From: Charina bottae
Taxonomy: Eukaryota > Chordata > Lepidosauria > Squamata > Charinaidae
Assembly (NCBI GenBank): GCA_023362775.1
Contig: JALMGJ010000006.1
Coordinates: 10,000,501 to 10,064,500, forward strand
Reading direction: 5' to 3'
DNA length: 64,000 nt
In this document: positions 32,826 to 43,476 of the stretch, piece by piece
Layout: the number at the start of each line of letters is the position of its first letter
Position numbering within the stretch: the stretch's first letter is position 1
Made by a program: the position numbers and the translations under genes
The notes under the pieces: model-generated
The model's input: only the letters and a program-made list of their open reading frames with translations
What the model was told of the DNA's origin: nothing
Databases searched by the model: none

Positions 32826-33177
32826 GTCAAGATGGCAGCAACAACCATGCACCCGAAGCCTTTCCCTTTTTTTTATATGCATAAAACCTCAGTGTCTCGT
32901 GTGGGTTAGCGATGTAAATTATTTTCAAGATGGCTTCAAAAATATTCTAATTATAATAATTGCACCCAAACACGAAAAACCTAGTTAATCATTGAAGTTT
33001 AAACTGACAATAATTGTATCACTTGGTGCGCAAATTTAATTTGCCATCCTTTTGAGAATTGGGTGTTATTATTTCTAGAAAAGCTGGCTGCCGGTTTGTG
33101 AAATAGCTCAGGAATCTTTAGATATCATAACCATCTCTAAAGTCTTTTACTCAGCAGGATGCTTCTTTCAAACCAGA

Positions 33178-33291
33178 GGGAAGGGAAGGGAAGGGAAGGG
33201 AAGGAGAAAGGAAAGGAAAGGAAAGGAAAGGAAAGGAAAGGAAAGGAAAGGAAAGGAAAGGAAAGGAAAGGAAAGGAAAGGAAAGGAAAGG
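33178..33291. repeat. (GGGAA)n / (GGAAA)n microsatellite
   Basis: Pentamer purine tract, about 22 units; the GKERK-type frame is an artefact. Confidence 0.97.
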
Positions 33292-33348
33292 TTGGCTTTG
33301 TATCTTCATTTCTGTCTCCAAAAATGATGGGATTAAGCTATATACTTT

Positions 33349-33472
33349 TATCAGTCTCAACCTCAGGAACTTTAAAAGTTATGGACTTCAACTCCCTGAA
33401 TTCCCCAGCCAGCATGGCTGGCTGGGGAATTCTGGAAGTCCATACCTCTTAAAGTTTCTGAGGTTGAGAAAC
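33349..33472. mobile_element. hAT foldback element (CAGTGTTTCTCAACC family)
   Basis: Inverted arms around 33412 with the CCCCAGCCAGCATGGCTGGC centre. The right terminus GGTTGAGAAACACTG is intact; the left terminus is decayed. Confidence 0.8.
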
Positions 33473-34043
33473 ACTGCTACATACATATTACAGAAGGATA
33501 GCTGTGCAATTATGCAATCTTGCACTTCAGGGAAGTTTCAGTGAGAGACTTAAATACAACCAAACATCAGGATATAAAAAGGAGACTAAGTAAAATCAAT
33601 AAAAGTCATTCTGTGTTAGCTAATTTGACACTAAAAGCTAAAGTCTCCTTTGAGTCAACTCCTGGTGCGTTCATGGACTATGTTCTGAGACAGCGCATAT
33701 ATGGGCAGCTACTGTATGTACATTGGAATAATGAACAAAACAGAACAGAATAGAATAGAATTTTCATTTCCTAGTTAAATATGATTAGGAATTAGGCTTG
33801 TACAAGGTGGCCTTGATTTGCCCTAACAGGTGTTCTGCACTGAGAAGATCACTTTGGCTAGTGGTTTGCATCATATTGCAGCTTCTTCTGGCCCTCGAAA
33901 TGGCTGGAAAAGGCTTCAGTGCAGCTGGTGTGCAACTATTCAGAGCTTTCTAAGAAGCTTCCGTGAGACACCTGCTTTGCTTTCTGAAGAAGCTTGAGGT
34001 GTGTTTCGCCTGAACCCTCATTGAAACAAAGCACCCCCTGTTA

Positions 34044-34384
34044 GAGGGGCGTGGTGGCTCAGCGGGTAAGATGCCAGGCTTGTCGATCGGAAGATCGCAA
34101 GTTCGGAGGTTCGAATCCCTAGCCCTGCGTGCGGAGTGAGCTCCCGCACTCGCCCCAGCTCTTGTCAGCCTAGCAATTCGAAAGCATGCACATGCAAGTA
34201 GATTAATAGGTACCACTTCGGTGGGTAGGTAACAGCGTTCTGTGCGCATCATGCCGGCCACATGACCGTGGAAGCGTCTTCGGACAACGCTGGCTCTTCG
34301 GCTAACAAACGGAGATGAGCACCGGCCCCTAGAGTTGGACACGACTGCACAACTGTGCGGGGGGAACCTTTACCTTTACCTTTT
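34044..34384 (+). repeat. tRNA-derived SINE with BovB-like tail, full length
   Basis: The head GGGGCGTGGTGGCTCAGCGG contains an A-box, and GGTTCGAATCC (34107-34117) the B-box. The 3' part has TAGAGTTGGACACGACTG and CCTTTACC repeats. Flanks ACCCCCTGTTAG and ACCCCCTGTTTAG form a target duplication. Confidence 0.88.
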
Positions 34385-34734
34385 ACCCCCTGTTTAGTCC
34401 TATTAGAAATATTTTCTTTGAAAGCCAATTTGTCACGTTTTGTTAGGAATCCAATAACTGAAAACAAACTTCATAGCAGAGATTGAATATTGTTTATCCA
34501 AGATACCCTATTTCTGATGTTAAGAAGCTAGAATTAGTGGGTGAAGATGGCCATTTCCAGACAGATGAATTGTGGTACTAAGTCTTCATTACTCTTCTAA
34601 GTTACAAGTGAAATTGTAATCGACTTTCCAGACTATTGTGAAATAATTTGACAAGGTATCATCTCACTATATCTATATCAGTTAAGTGTAACTAAGGTGT
34701 GGAGAATGAGGCCATTTGAAGCCCAACATTCATT

Positions 34735-35122
34735 AATTGATTGATTATGTGCAATGAAGTCAGTGTTGACTCTTAGGACTACACAGATAGATTTTCTCCA
34801 TGACGATCTGTCCCTAACCTGGTCTTTCAGGTCTTCCAATGGTGCACCCATCGCCACCGTAACTGAGTCCATCCCCCTTGCTGCTGGTCGTCCTCTTCTT
34901 CTCTCTCCTTCCACCTTTCCCAGCATTACAGCCTTCTCCGGAGAGCTGGGTCTTCGCATAATGTGTCCAAAGTAGGATAATATTGTCTGGTCCTTTGTGC
35001 CTCGAGTGAGAACTCTGGGTTGATTTGTTCAATGATCCACCAGTTTGTTTTCTTGGCTGTCCATGGTATTCTCAGGAGTCTTCTCCAACACCAAAATTCA
35101 AAAGCGTCAATACTTTTCCTAT
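34735..35122 (-). repeat. RTE/BovB LINE 3' fragment (diverged subfamily)
   Basis: The minus strand reads the same C-terminal RTE blocks as 29281-29655 (QLSGEGCNAGKGG-type and LMLGKVEGERRRGRPAARG), with frameshifts. Confidence 0.75.
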
Positions 35123-35322
35123 CCTATTTATGAATATTTATGAAAACCTTTACTGAAAGTGTTATTTTACGGCATTTTTTTTAACTTGGCAGAAAAAGGC
35201 CTTCTTTGCTACATTTTTTATTAATGAAAGAGCAACCTAGTAGAAAACTAAAATCAGAATGAGTACCTTATGACAAACCATATATTTTTTTTTAAAAAAA
35301 AACAAAATAATACTGCCTTATT

Positions 35323-35402
35323 TTATTTATTTATTTATTTATCAAATTTCATCACCGCCCATCTCCCCCAAAAGAGGGACTCTGGGCGGTTTACAATAAT
35401 TT
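35323..35402 (-). repeat. L2 LINE 3' tail
   Basis: (TTTA)n then ACCGCCCATCTCCC and GGGACTCTGGGCGGTTTAC, the complement of the L2 3' end. Confidence 0.85.
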
Positions 35403-36170
35403 ATGATTTATTGCTTTCCTTTTTTATATACAGTATATAGGTACAAATTAGCCAACATCAGTGGCTTATCACATATGGTTTCCCAAAGAATTTTAGCCTA
35501 TTATGTTCTAATCATTATCTCAATACTATTGCTATCTATTCAAGGTTCTCTTAAATTCATCTGCTCATCCATTGGGCCACCCTATTTTTTCTCTCTCCAA
35601 ATTTAGGTTTTTTTACAAGTACCCCCAACTTTTTCATAAGAAATTTCCTGCCAGAGGAGACTTCTGCTTTATCCCCATTTTTTATGTAACTTAGCTTTTC
35701 AACATTATCAAGACTATATTTTGCTGTTCACAACATTGTTCTACCGAATTCAGGTCACACAAGGCCCTCAAACTGGGAATTTCAGATTTAATGCAGGCAG
35801 CTAATGCACTGCGCCTTTGTAATGTCAACAAGTCATTGTGAGATTAGAAGATGCGTCATCAAGGTTTGATGTGTGTTTGCCACAGTGACATTTTACCTGA
35901 ACAAGAGCCACAAGGCAGGATAGGGCATGAAATGGTTTGTTGATATGTGAGGCCAAAATACTAACTAACTGGTAAAAGTGGAAAAACAAACCTTTTGATT
36001 AAATGATGTTTGGTTGCATGCAATGTTCCTTTCAATTTTATGGAAAGACTTGATCAGAATCATTGGCGGGGAGGGGGCAATTTTTTTCAACTTTTCTCCA
36101 TCCTGCCCTTCTCAAAATACAGCGTCCCCAAACATATTTTCTTCTAGCACTGATCAGTACAGGTTCCCAT
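35403..36170. other. No recognised feature
   Basis: AT-rich, with no exon and no transposon block that I can name. Confidence 0.35.
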
Positions 36171-36176
36171 GTAGAC

Positions 36177-36600
36177 TCATAGAATCATATCTTGGAAAGG
36201 GATATTTTCAGCCACTGTCCAAGCTCCTGCGAGTTCACAATCCAAAATAAAGCAACCCAACAAATGTTGATCCAGACTCTGCCCAAGAGCCATCCAACAA
36301 GGAGAACTCACTATCACCTTAGGCCTCTCATCTTCCAGATGCTTGGCTGCTAGGAACCTTTTCCAAACATTTAATGAGAATTGGCCTTTCTGTAGCTTGA
36401 GATCATTATTCCATATCATGTACTCTGGAACAAGAGGGAATGGATCTGACCTTGTTTGGTGTGGCAACCATTCAGATACTTCTCCAGGCTAAACTTACAA
36501 ATCTAGTTCCTTCAGTCTCTCCTTATTTTCCAGTCTCCTCATCTTTTTTTGCTCTTCTTTGCATTTGTTCCAAATCATCTGAAGGACTCGAGATGAGAGA
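36177..36600 (-). repeat. CR1 LINE 3' region, old copy
   Basis: Starts with the complement of the CR1 tail (CATAGAATCATATCTTGG). Continues with CCAACAAGGAGAACTCACTA and TTCTCCAGGCTAAAC, which are typical of the CR1 non-coding and late-ORF region. Confidence 0.6.
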
Positions 36601-36952
36601 GTGACCTGTGTCATCTCTTTACTCCTAAGAGTTGGAGAGTTTTCCAATAGACAAAGAGTAGGAAAGGACAATAGTAATAAGTTCTCTTTCCAGTCTGGAT
36701 ATTAGGATCCCAGCCAACGTTCTCATCTTCTCGCTCTGATTTTTATCACAAACAAAACAACAGCAAAACAATATATGTGTTTGCTGATTCCCCTAGGCCA
36801 AGCCTCTGGCAGAATCCAGGGTCCCATAACTCAACCTCCAATGTAAGCACTATGTCTCTCCCCCCCCCCCTTTAAACTGTAATTTAGCTCCTCTTCACCT
36901 TCTTCCCTAACCTGGAGGCCTCATGGAAAAACAGGTGCCAGATGTGACTTCA

Positions 36953-37191
36953 ATCGAACAGAATATTTGTAGCTCAGGGTTGAACTGTGGAGTCCTTGGT
37001 GCTCTCTGAGCCTTGTTGTTTTCTTGCAGATGTTTCATTGCCAGGCTAGGCAACATCTTCAGTGCGAAAAGGGAGTGGGACTTGCTCTCTTGTTTATATA
37101 CCCAGGCTTGTCCTGCCTGTGTTGGTGGGGGTGTTGTACTCTCCTTGGTCTGCAAGAAAACAACAAGGCTCAGAGAGCACCAAGGACTCCA
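36953..37191. mobile_element. Penelope-like element fragment, inverted (family 2)
   Basis: A perfect 14-bp target duplication CAGATGTGACTTCA (36939-36952 and 37192-37205) flanks it. Arms of ~45 bp starting CTGTGGAGTCCTTGGTGC (36982) and ending with the complement (about 37191) enclose a core with a hammerhead-like fold on the minus strand. Inverted partial copies with variable-length target duplications are typical of Penelope-like elements. Confidence 0.6.
37019..37070 (-). ncRNA. Hammerhead-ribozyme-like motif (family 2)
   Basis: Read on the minus strand: CTGAAGA box (complement of 37056-37062), helix II formed by TGTTGCC and GGCAAT, then GAAAC (complement of 37032-37036) and an ATC cleavage-type triplet. 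Helix I is GCA/TGC plus TTTT/AAAA separated by an internal loop. The A in ATC breaks the expected C-G pair, so activity is doubtful. Confidence 0.5.
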
Positions 37192-37209
37192 CAGATGTGA
37201 CTTCAGATA

Positions 37210-38910
37210 ACCTCTCCTGTGCCTTTAAAAGTTAAAGAGAAGAAGATAAGGGGTCAGTGCCCTTTGGTACATGAAGGAAAGAAAGATAGAGAAAATGCCT
37301 GGGGAGGATAAAAAAACACAAACTTCTGAGTTGTCCACCCATTCTTGAGTTGGCAGAAAATATCTGTGTGAAATTTCCTGCCCTCATTGGTGGTCCCTGT
37401 CCCACCTGTATAGCCTCTGTTCTGACTCACTGCCAAATGCCTGATTTTGCATGTGTAGCAACTGACAAGCAAAATGGTTGGTTGGTTCCTCTGGCTTTGC
37501 TGCCCCAAAGCGCTTCCCCTCCTGCCAATGACATGGGAAATATCCACCAATCATGGCCCTCTAGTGGGAATGAGGTGGGTCTGGCACCAGGTCTCCATCT
37601 TCATCTCTAGATTCCTTCCTCCTCCTCCTCCTCCTCATTTTGCCTTAACCTGCGTTGGGTCAAGTAAGGTAAAGTAAACCAAGGATTGGAATATGAAGGA
37701 GCTGAGTCATAAGCTCCACTTTTACTTAAAGTCTCTCTCCCTTTCCCTTCCTTGCATAGACAACACTTGCTGACTTGCAGATTCTTCTACCCAATTGCAG
37801 AATGCCATGAAGAGGTGGCCTCATCGTTCCACTGCTTTTGCTGTTTAGTGGCTAAACTGATGCTCATCTTCACTGATTGATTATGTGCCATCGAGGCAGT
37901 GGAGAGTCTTAGCGATCACATAGTTAGACCTTCTCCTGGGTGATCTGTCCCCATCCTGGCTCTTCAGTCCCCCAGGGATGTATCTATCACAGCTGCAATC
38001 AAGTCCATCCATCATGCAGCTGTATTCCATCATCTCTTCCCCTAGTGGACCTTGTGGTCTGATCTGAGAAAAACCTTTCTTTTCAGAGGGATTCATCTGA
38101 GCCTAGCAGCTGTTCTTGACATGCTCCACTGCTCTTGCAGGTTGCTCAAACAAGCTCTCTGTTGCTACTGTCTTTGTCTGGAGGGGTTAATGTTTAAAAG
38201 AGGATAGATGAGTTTTCCTATTTCATTGTTGTGCAATTAGGGTGTCCATTGGAAAGCCATTTATAGCTTTAACCTTCAATCTTAGGGACTCTGCAAGTCC
38301 CTAAGTGTTCTGCAAACATTGCATTACTTTGACAGTTTAAACGTAGGTATGCTTGAGTTGTATTGCTGCCATAACTCAAAGTATGTAGAAGTAAATCTGA
38401 TTTCCTGCAGAGAAAAACTAGAATGATTGGCAAATGGCTGATGATTGTGGTTTCAGAGCACTTAGGAAACTGGTTGCTTTGTCTTGTCAGCCCAGCTTTC
38501 AACAACTTCCCCATCACCTCCTCCGTGACCCTCTTTAGTGGAAATAAATGGCAGGAATGGAAATGGTGATGTTGTACAGTACATGCAGATTATATACCCT
38601 CCACAAACCTTTCCTCTGCAGGCTGTATCCAACTGTAGTGTGAGGGAGTTCTCTGGAAGACATCACAGAATCTGTACAAGTAAGATGAGGACTCATGTCT
38701 TGTAAATAGGGATCGTAAGAGAGAATTATGGGTTTGGGGCACATTATCTTCACCTGAACAACCTGTAGCATCCTACCCAAATCGTATCCAAACTCACCAT
38801 GAGTTCCAGAATGATCACCAGGCCTGAACAATCCCCTTTAGGAGGTAATATGGATCCCTCCTTGCAGATTGAAGGTTAAGAACCTTTCAGTAATTGCTTT
38901 TCTCCTTGCT
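37210..38910. other. Mostly unassigned; RTE fragment at 37868-38055
   Basis: 37868-38055 (minus) matches the 3' end of the diverged RTE subfamily at 34.7 kb (GATTGATTATGTGCCATCGA...). A (TCC)n run lies at 37618-37637. No host exon recognised. Confidence 0.45.
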
Positions 38911-38914
38911 TAAT

Positions 38915-39000
38915 CACAGAATCATAGGGTTGGAAGGGACCTTGGTGGTCTTCTAGTCCGACCCCCAAAGCTTAAGTATGACTGCAATCTTGGACTCTCC
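38915..39000 (-). repeat. CR1 LINE 3' tail
   Basis: CAGAATCATAGGGTTGGAAGG, then GACCTTGGTGGTCTTCTAGT: the complement of the CR1 3' end. Confidence 0.75.
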
Positions 39001-39051
39001 AAAAACAGCATGAGAATCTTCTTTTGAAGCACATACATCTTTCCTCTATAC

Positions 39052-39166
39052 CAGTGTTTTTCAACCTTGGCAATTTTCAGAGGGGTGGACTTCAACCCCC
39101 AGAATTCCCCAGCCAGCATGAGTTGAAGTCCACCCCTCTGAAAATTGCCAAGGTTGAAAAACACTG
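39052..39166. mobile_element. hAT foldback element (CAGTGTTTTTCAACC family)
   Basis: Target duplication CTCTATAC / CTCTATAT (39044-39051, 39167-39174; 7 of 8, centred on TA). Near-perfect arms. Confidence 0.92.
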
Positions 39167-39289
39167 CTCTATATTAAGTACACAGCCAACAGCAAGAGAG
39201 CCGTTTAGTGCACATTGTATTTAACAACTTTTGCCCATTGATTGCTACGCCGTTAAAGGGTTTTCTTTCCCTGGCTCGTTACACCAACT

Positions 39290-39720
39290 GTCCATTTATA
39301 CATGAGAATGAAACTTAAGGACGTAGGATGAGCTCTTACTGGAGCAGGGCAAGGCCTCCTCCAGTCCAGCATTCTGGATCAGCCAGTGTCTGGGAAGATG
39401 AACAAGGACGTAGTCCTGTTCCATGATTGCTCCCCTACAGTTAGTGTGGAGGGCTTCTGGAGGGCCGGTTCCTCCATCAAGACTAATGGTCGCTAATAGC
39501 TCTGTCCTGCACACATTTGCCTAGTCCCTCTTAAAATCCTCTAAATTGGTGAACATTACTAAGTCTGGTTGTAGCGAATTTCAGAGTTGAGCATATTGGT
39601 TTGAATTCCCCTGCTTTTAGCTTCAGTAGTTGACCCTGAGTTCTGACACTGGGAAAAAGAGAGAGCCCACTTGTCTCTATCAACATTTTCCATGTCAATA
39701 ATGTTATAACCTACGATGTT
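39290..39720 (-). repeat. Old CR1/L2-group LINE fragment
   Basis: Phrases such as GAATTTCAGAGTTGAGCATA and TTGACCCTGAGTTCTGACA recall the 3' region of old CR1/L2-group LINEs of sauropsids. Diverged; subfamily unknown. Confidence 0.35.
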
Positions 39721-39999
39721 TACTTTTTTATATAAATTCGGGGAGCTACATTAGTCCCCTAAACTACACTTTTTCTAATCATACACTATGATGCAGTGTC
39801 CCAAGAATGATTGGGAGCATTAAATAGGTTCACTCGGAGCCATTAAGAAATATTAGTATTTTTTGTCAGGTCCCTATTAATTCATTCATGGTGCTACTTA
39901 GTTTGGGTACAACAGAGATTCCTCTAACCATCATTAGCTCAGTTACTTTTAGGATGCCCTAAGATTTACTACATCTTAAATCTGTAGTAAGGCCTAGGC

Positions 40000-40133
40000 C
40001 AGTGTTTTTCAACCTTGGCAACTTTAAGATGTGTGGACTTCAACTCCCAGAATTCCCCAGCCAGCATGTTGGCTGGAGAATTCTGGGAGTTGAAGACAAC
40101 ACATCTTAAAGTTACCAAGTTTGAAAAACACTG
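40000..40133. mobile_element. hAT foldback element (CAGTGTTTTTCAACC family)
   Basis: Both termini (CAGTGTTTTTCAACC, GTTTGAAAAACACTG) and arms are present; flanks do not match. Confidence 0.85.
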
Positions 40134-40346
40134 GACATGGATATGAAAACAGAGTCAGGGTTATAACCTGTTACAATAGAGCATCTTGGCCAGGTACAGG
40201 AATGCATTGCTTCATTCAACCTGACTATGTGGGTATGTTTTCAACCCTTCACTCCAATCAAACATCCACCCAATGTGTGGTGGAGTAGCCAAACCAAGCT
40301 TCACCTTAGCCTACCTCAGAGGGTTGCTATAAAAGGGTAAAAAGAG

Positions 40347-40990
40347 CCAGTTTGGTCTAGTGGTTAAGGCAACGGGCTAGAAACCAGGAGGCTGTGAGTT
40401 CTAGTGCCGCCTTAGGCGTGAAAGCCGGCTGGGTGACCTTGGGCCAGTCCCTGTCTCTCAGCCCTAGGAAGGAGCCAATGGCAAACCAGGAGATTGAGAG
40501 TTCTAGTCCCGCCTTAGGCACGAAAGCTGGCTGGGTGACCTTGAGCCAGTCCCTGTCTCTCAGCCCTAGGAAGGAGCCAATGGCAAACCAGGAGACTGAG
40601 AGTTCTAGTCCCGCCTTAGGCATGAAAGCCGGCTGGGTGACCTTGGGCCAGTCTCTCTCTCTCTCAGACCTAGGAAGGAGCCAATAGGAAACCAGGACAC
40701 TGAGAGTTCTAGTCCCGCCTTAGGCATGAAAGCCGGCTGGGTGACCTTGGGCCAGTCATTCTCTCTCAGTGCTAGGAAGGAGCCAATGGGAAGCCAGGAG
40801 ACTGAGAGTTCTAGTCCCGCCTTAGGCGTGAAAGCCGGCTGGGTGACCTTGGGCCAGTCCCTGTCTCTCAGCCCAACTCACCTCACAGGGTTGTTGTGGG
40901 GAAAAGAGGAGGAGGAAGGAGTATTAGCTATGTTCACAGCCTTGAGTTATTTATAAAAATAATAAAGGTGGGATATAAATAAAAAAAAAT
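40347..40990 (+). repeat. tRNA-derived SINE with five tandem internal units
   Basis: Head CCAGTTTGGTCTAGTGGTTA (A-box) is followed by five copies of a ~102-bp unit. The TTCTAG of each B-box region starts at 40399, 40501, 40603, 40707 and 40809. Then come one CACCTCACAGGGTTGTTG block and an (AATA)n tail. The ALGxKAGWVTLGQSLSLSP frame is a product of the repeat. Confidence 0.93.
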
Positions 40991-41035
40991 GAAGGGCAAT
41001 TTTCTTGTGAAGCTGTCTTGAGTTCCTTTTTCTAA

Positions 41036-41221
41036 AAATATGATTTTTATTAAGAATTTTAATTACAATAGTAAAAACTAATACAAACTAAACTTAGAGA
41101 AAGGGAGGAGAATGGAAAGAAAGAAGAATAAGTGCAGGAAAAGAAAAGAAAAGAAAAGAAAAGAGAAAAGAAAAAAGAGAGAGAGAGAGAGAAAAGGAAA
41201 AGGAAAAGGAAAGAAAAGAAA

Positions 41222-41293
<72 letters not shown>

Positions 41294-41325
41294 AGAAAGA
41301 ATATAAGGGGGAAAAAGTAAGCTGT
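41036..41325 (-). repeat. L1-type LINE 3' end with (AAAG)n expansion
   Basis: The complement of a tail ending TAAAAATCATATTTTTAG lies at left, followed by ACTAATACAAACTAAA, as in the copy at 17.0 kb. The A/G-rich UTR is expanded into (AAAGA)n and then (AAAG)n at 41220-41292. Confidence 0.65.
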
Positions 41326-41484
41326 CTTGAGTTCCTAAAGGAAAAAAAAGCAGAATATAATTCATACTTAACTATGTATTCTGCGTGACGTGAAAATTGG
41401 ATACCCATGCATCCTACTTCAGGAAGGACATTCTTCTGTTTGGATAGAGGACTGTCCTAGAACACTCTTTCTCAACTTTAGCAA

Positions 41485-41723
41485 TATGTCTATGAAGGTT
41501 CTCAGTCATCCAGGTGGAATTGTCTGTAGCTTGAATCATGTCAACTGGATTTCTATTTTCTCAGTGGAAACGTTTCGCTCCTTATCCAAGGAGCTTCTTC
41601 AGTCTGAGCAAAGTTGGTAAAATCCCTTACCAACTTTGCTCAGACTGAAGAAGCTCCTTAGATAAGGAGCGAAACGTTTCCACTGAGAAAATAGAATTCC
41701 AGTTGACATGATTCAAGCTACAG
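41485..41723. mobile_element. Penelope-like element fragment, inverted dimer (family 1)
   Basis: Flanked by TCAACTTTAGCAA / TCAACCTTAGCAA (41472-41484, 41724-41736), a 13-bp target duplication. Two arms (about 41535-41627 and 41629-41722) are reverse complements, each with a hammerhead-like motif. The left end carries an extra ~50 bp (TATGTCTATGAAGGTTCTC...), so the ends are asymmetric, unlike a cut-and-paste transposon. Confidence 0.75.
41639..41687 (+). ncRNA. Hammerhead-ribozyme-like motif (family 1, right arm)
   Basis: CTGAAGA box at 41645-41651. Helix II is a perfect 7 bp (41653-41659 with 41664-41670), followed by GAAAC at 41671-41675 and a GTT triplet at 41676-41678. Helix I pairs 43-44 with 79-80 and 39-42 with 84-87 (last two digits) around a CAC bulge. 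One extra A (41652) lies between the box and helix II. The palindrome ACGT allows helix III only between two copies. The left arm has the same motif on the minus strand at 41560-41608. Confidence 0.6.
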
Positions 41724-42307
41724 TCAACCTTAGCAACTTTAAAATGTGTGGACTTCAACTCCCAGAATTCCCCAGCCAGCATGACTGGAAGGGTGCTTCA
41801 CTGCTTTTTGCATCTGTAAACATCTGCATATAAAGAAGTCTGCATTCTAATTTGTGGAAAGATGTGTTTAACTTTGTACCATGTAGAGGCTGGGCCAGCT
41901 TCTGTTCACTAAGGATTGATTCATTGAAACAAACATCTTGACCAGTTTTGCATGCAACTGCATACAAACATGTGCTTTTTCTTATGGTGACGCAGTAACC
42001 TTACCAGAAAATCCTATTGAAGCAACCAGAAAATCCTATTCGGCACCAAACATACTACACATGTCCAGTTTTCACCATATAAAGTCTTCTTTCAGACATG
42101 ATAATACATCTTTCTCTGACCAAATGTCTCCCCCATGTGCTGGACTACCAGCCCCATCATCCCCAGTTGCAAGGAGAGGTCCCAGGACCTATTTCTAGAG
42201 GTCCTTGTTTGGAGATATCTGTGATTAGAGCCAAGAAATATGCAGACCATGAAGATATAGTCCTACTATATGACTGTTGGGACCAATTTGTTTGATTTAA
42301 AGATCTG

Positions 42308-42395
42308 TTAAGAAAGCCGCAGGGCTAGGGATTTGAACTTGCGATCTTCCGATCGACAAGCCTGGCGTCTTACCCGCTGAGCCACCACGCCCCTA
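42308..42395 (-). repeat. Isolated tRNA-like SINE head with target duplication
   Basis: Complement reads GGGGCGTGGTGGCTCAGCGG to GTTCAAATCCCTAGCCCTGC, the ~80-nt tRNA-like head of the BovB-tailed SINE, with no body or tail. TAAGAAAGCC occurs on both sides. Confidence 0.75.
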
Positions 42396-42399
42396 AGAA

Positions 42400-43475
42400 A
42401 GCCCTCACTCACCTCCAATGACTGAATGGATTCTTGACTTGTCCTCTGTGTGAGGTTGTGGTAGGGAGGGAGTGTGTGTGTGTATTTGAGGTTGCCTTGT
42501 GCACAGCATTTACCTAAGCGGTCCAGGAAGTGGAGTGTAGAGATATGGGGTGGCGAGAATATTTCATGTGTCATCTAGTGAAGTTGGCTGGTAAAGAATT
42601 AGATGTCTAACTCATCATGACATAGATAACCTTGCACGGTGGTTGGGATTTTATGTTGTTTTGGTGGCTCCCCATTGTTTTCATACGACGATTATTCTCC
42701 TGTTCTTACGTATATGCCATTCTAATCAAGCAATTGCAGAAAAGGAGGATCTAAAGAAAGGGCCACAAACAATCCTAGATGAATCATCTCAAACCATCTT
42801 TTATGCCGAAGGCAATCTGGAGTAACAATGGGAGCATTTACGAGAGGTGGTTTTGAAACGTTGATGAACGATGGGGTTATCCATCACACATCCTTTGCCT
42901 CTTGGAGTTTTCAGGACCTCACCCCAGATTTGAAATAGGGTAGACATTTTCAGTTTCAATGAGAAGCGTTACGTTCTCCAGTTTATTTTGCATTTTGAAG
43001 CTATGGTTTCTCAACATCAAGATTCCACTCTCAACATTTTCGATTTAGGTTACTGCTAGATGGCTGCCTGGAATACACGTTTATCTTCTGTCTTCTGAGA
43101 CACAGTGCTGTTTATTTTTTAATCTTTTGGGCATCAGGGGCGAACCTGGATATTCCTCCAGGATTTCAAGAGATTTAGATGACTGGAACCTTGCTCTGGG
43201 TATAATAGAGTATTGTTTATGTATAATTATATTTTAGCTGTTATCTTTGGACCTCCTGGCTTCCAAGGTTTTTGTTTTGTTTTGTTTTGTTTTGTTTATG
43301 CATGCCTAAAAAAATTATTACAAGCAAGCAATCCCTTGATTTGGGCAGACTTCAGATATATTGCCATATGTTAAAGTGCTTTGCATATTATCTATCAAAG
43401 GCTGTCTGATGCCAAATTCCATTACATATTCTGTATTTACTCCTTTTTGATAAGAATACCAGTATGTGCTATGTA
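42400..43475. other. No recognised gene
   Basis: Unique-looking DNA; (TTTTG)n at 43268-43298. Confidence 0.35.
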
Positions 43476-43476
43476 C

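Larger units (their letters stand above)
41463..41790. mobile_element. hAT foldback element split by a Penelope-like insertion
   Basis: The left piece (ACTCTTTCTCAACTTTAGCAA, 41464-41484) and right piece (41724-41790) belong to the CAGTGTTTCTCAACC family and are separated by a complete insertion with its own target duplication. Confidence 0.8.

Noticed and set aside
40394..40956. Repeated-motif frame (AGWVTLGQSLSLSP)
   Set aside because: It is the tandemly amplified SINE; readable only because the unit length (102) is a multiple of three.
41485..41723. Classification as a long-inverted-repeat cut-and-paste transposon
   Set aside because: The two ends differ between copies, target duplications are 13-14 bp, and a related copy encodes a Penelope-like ORF end.
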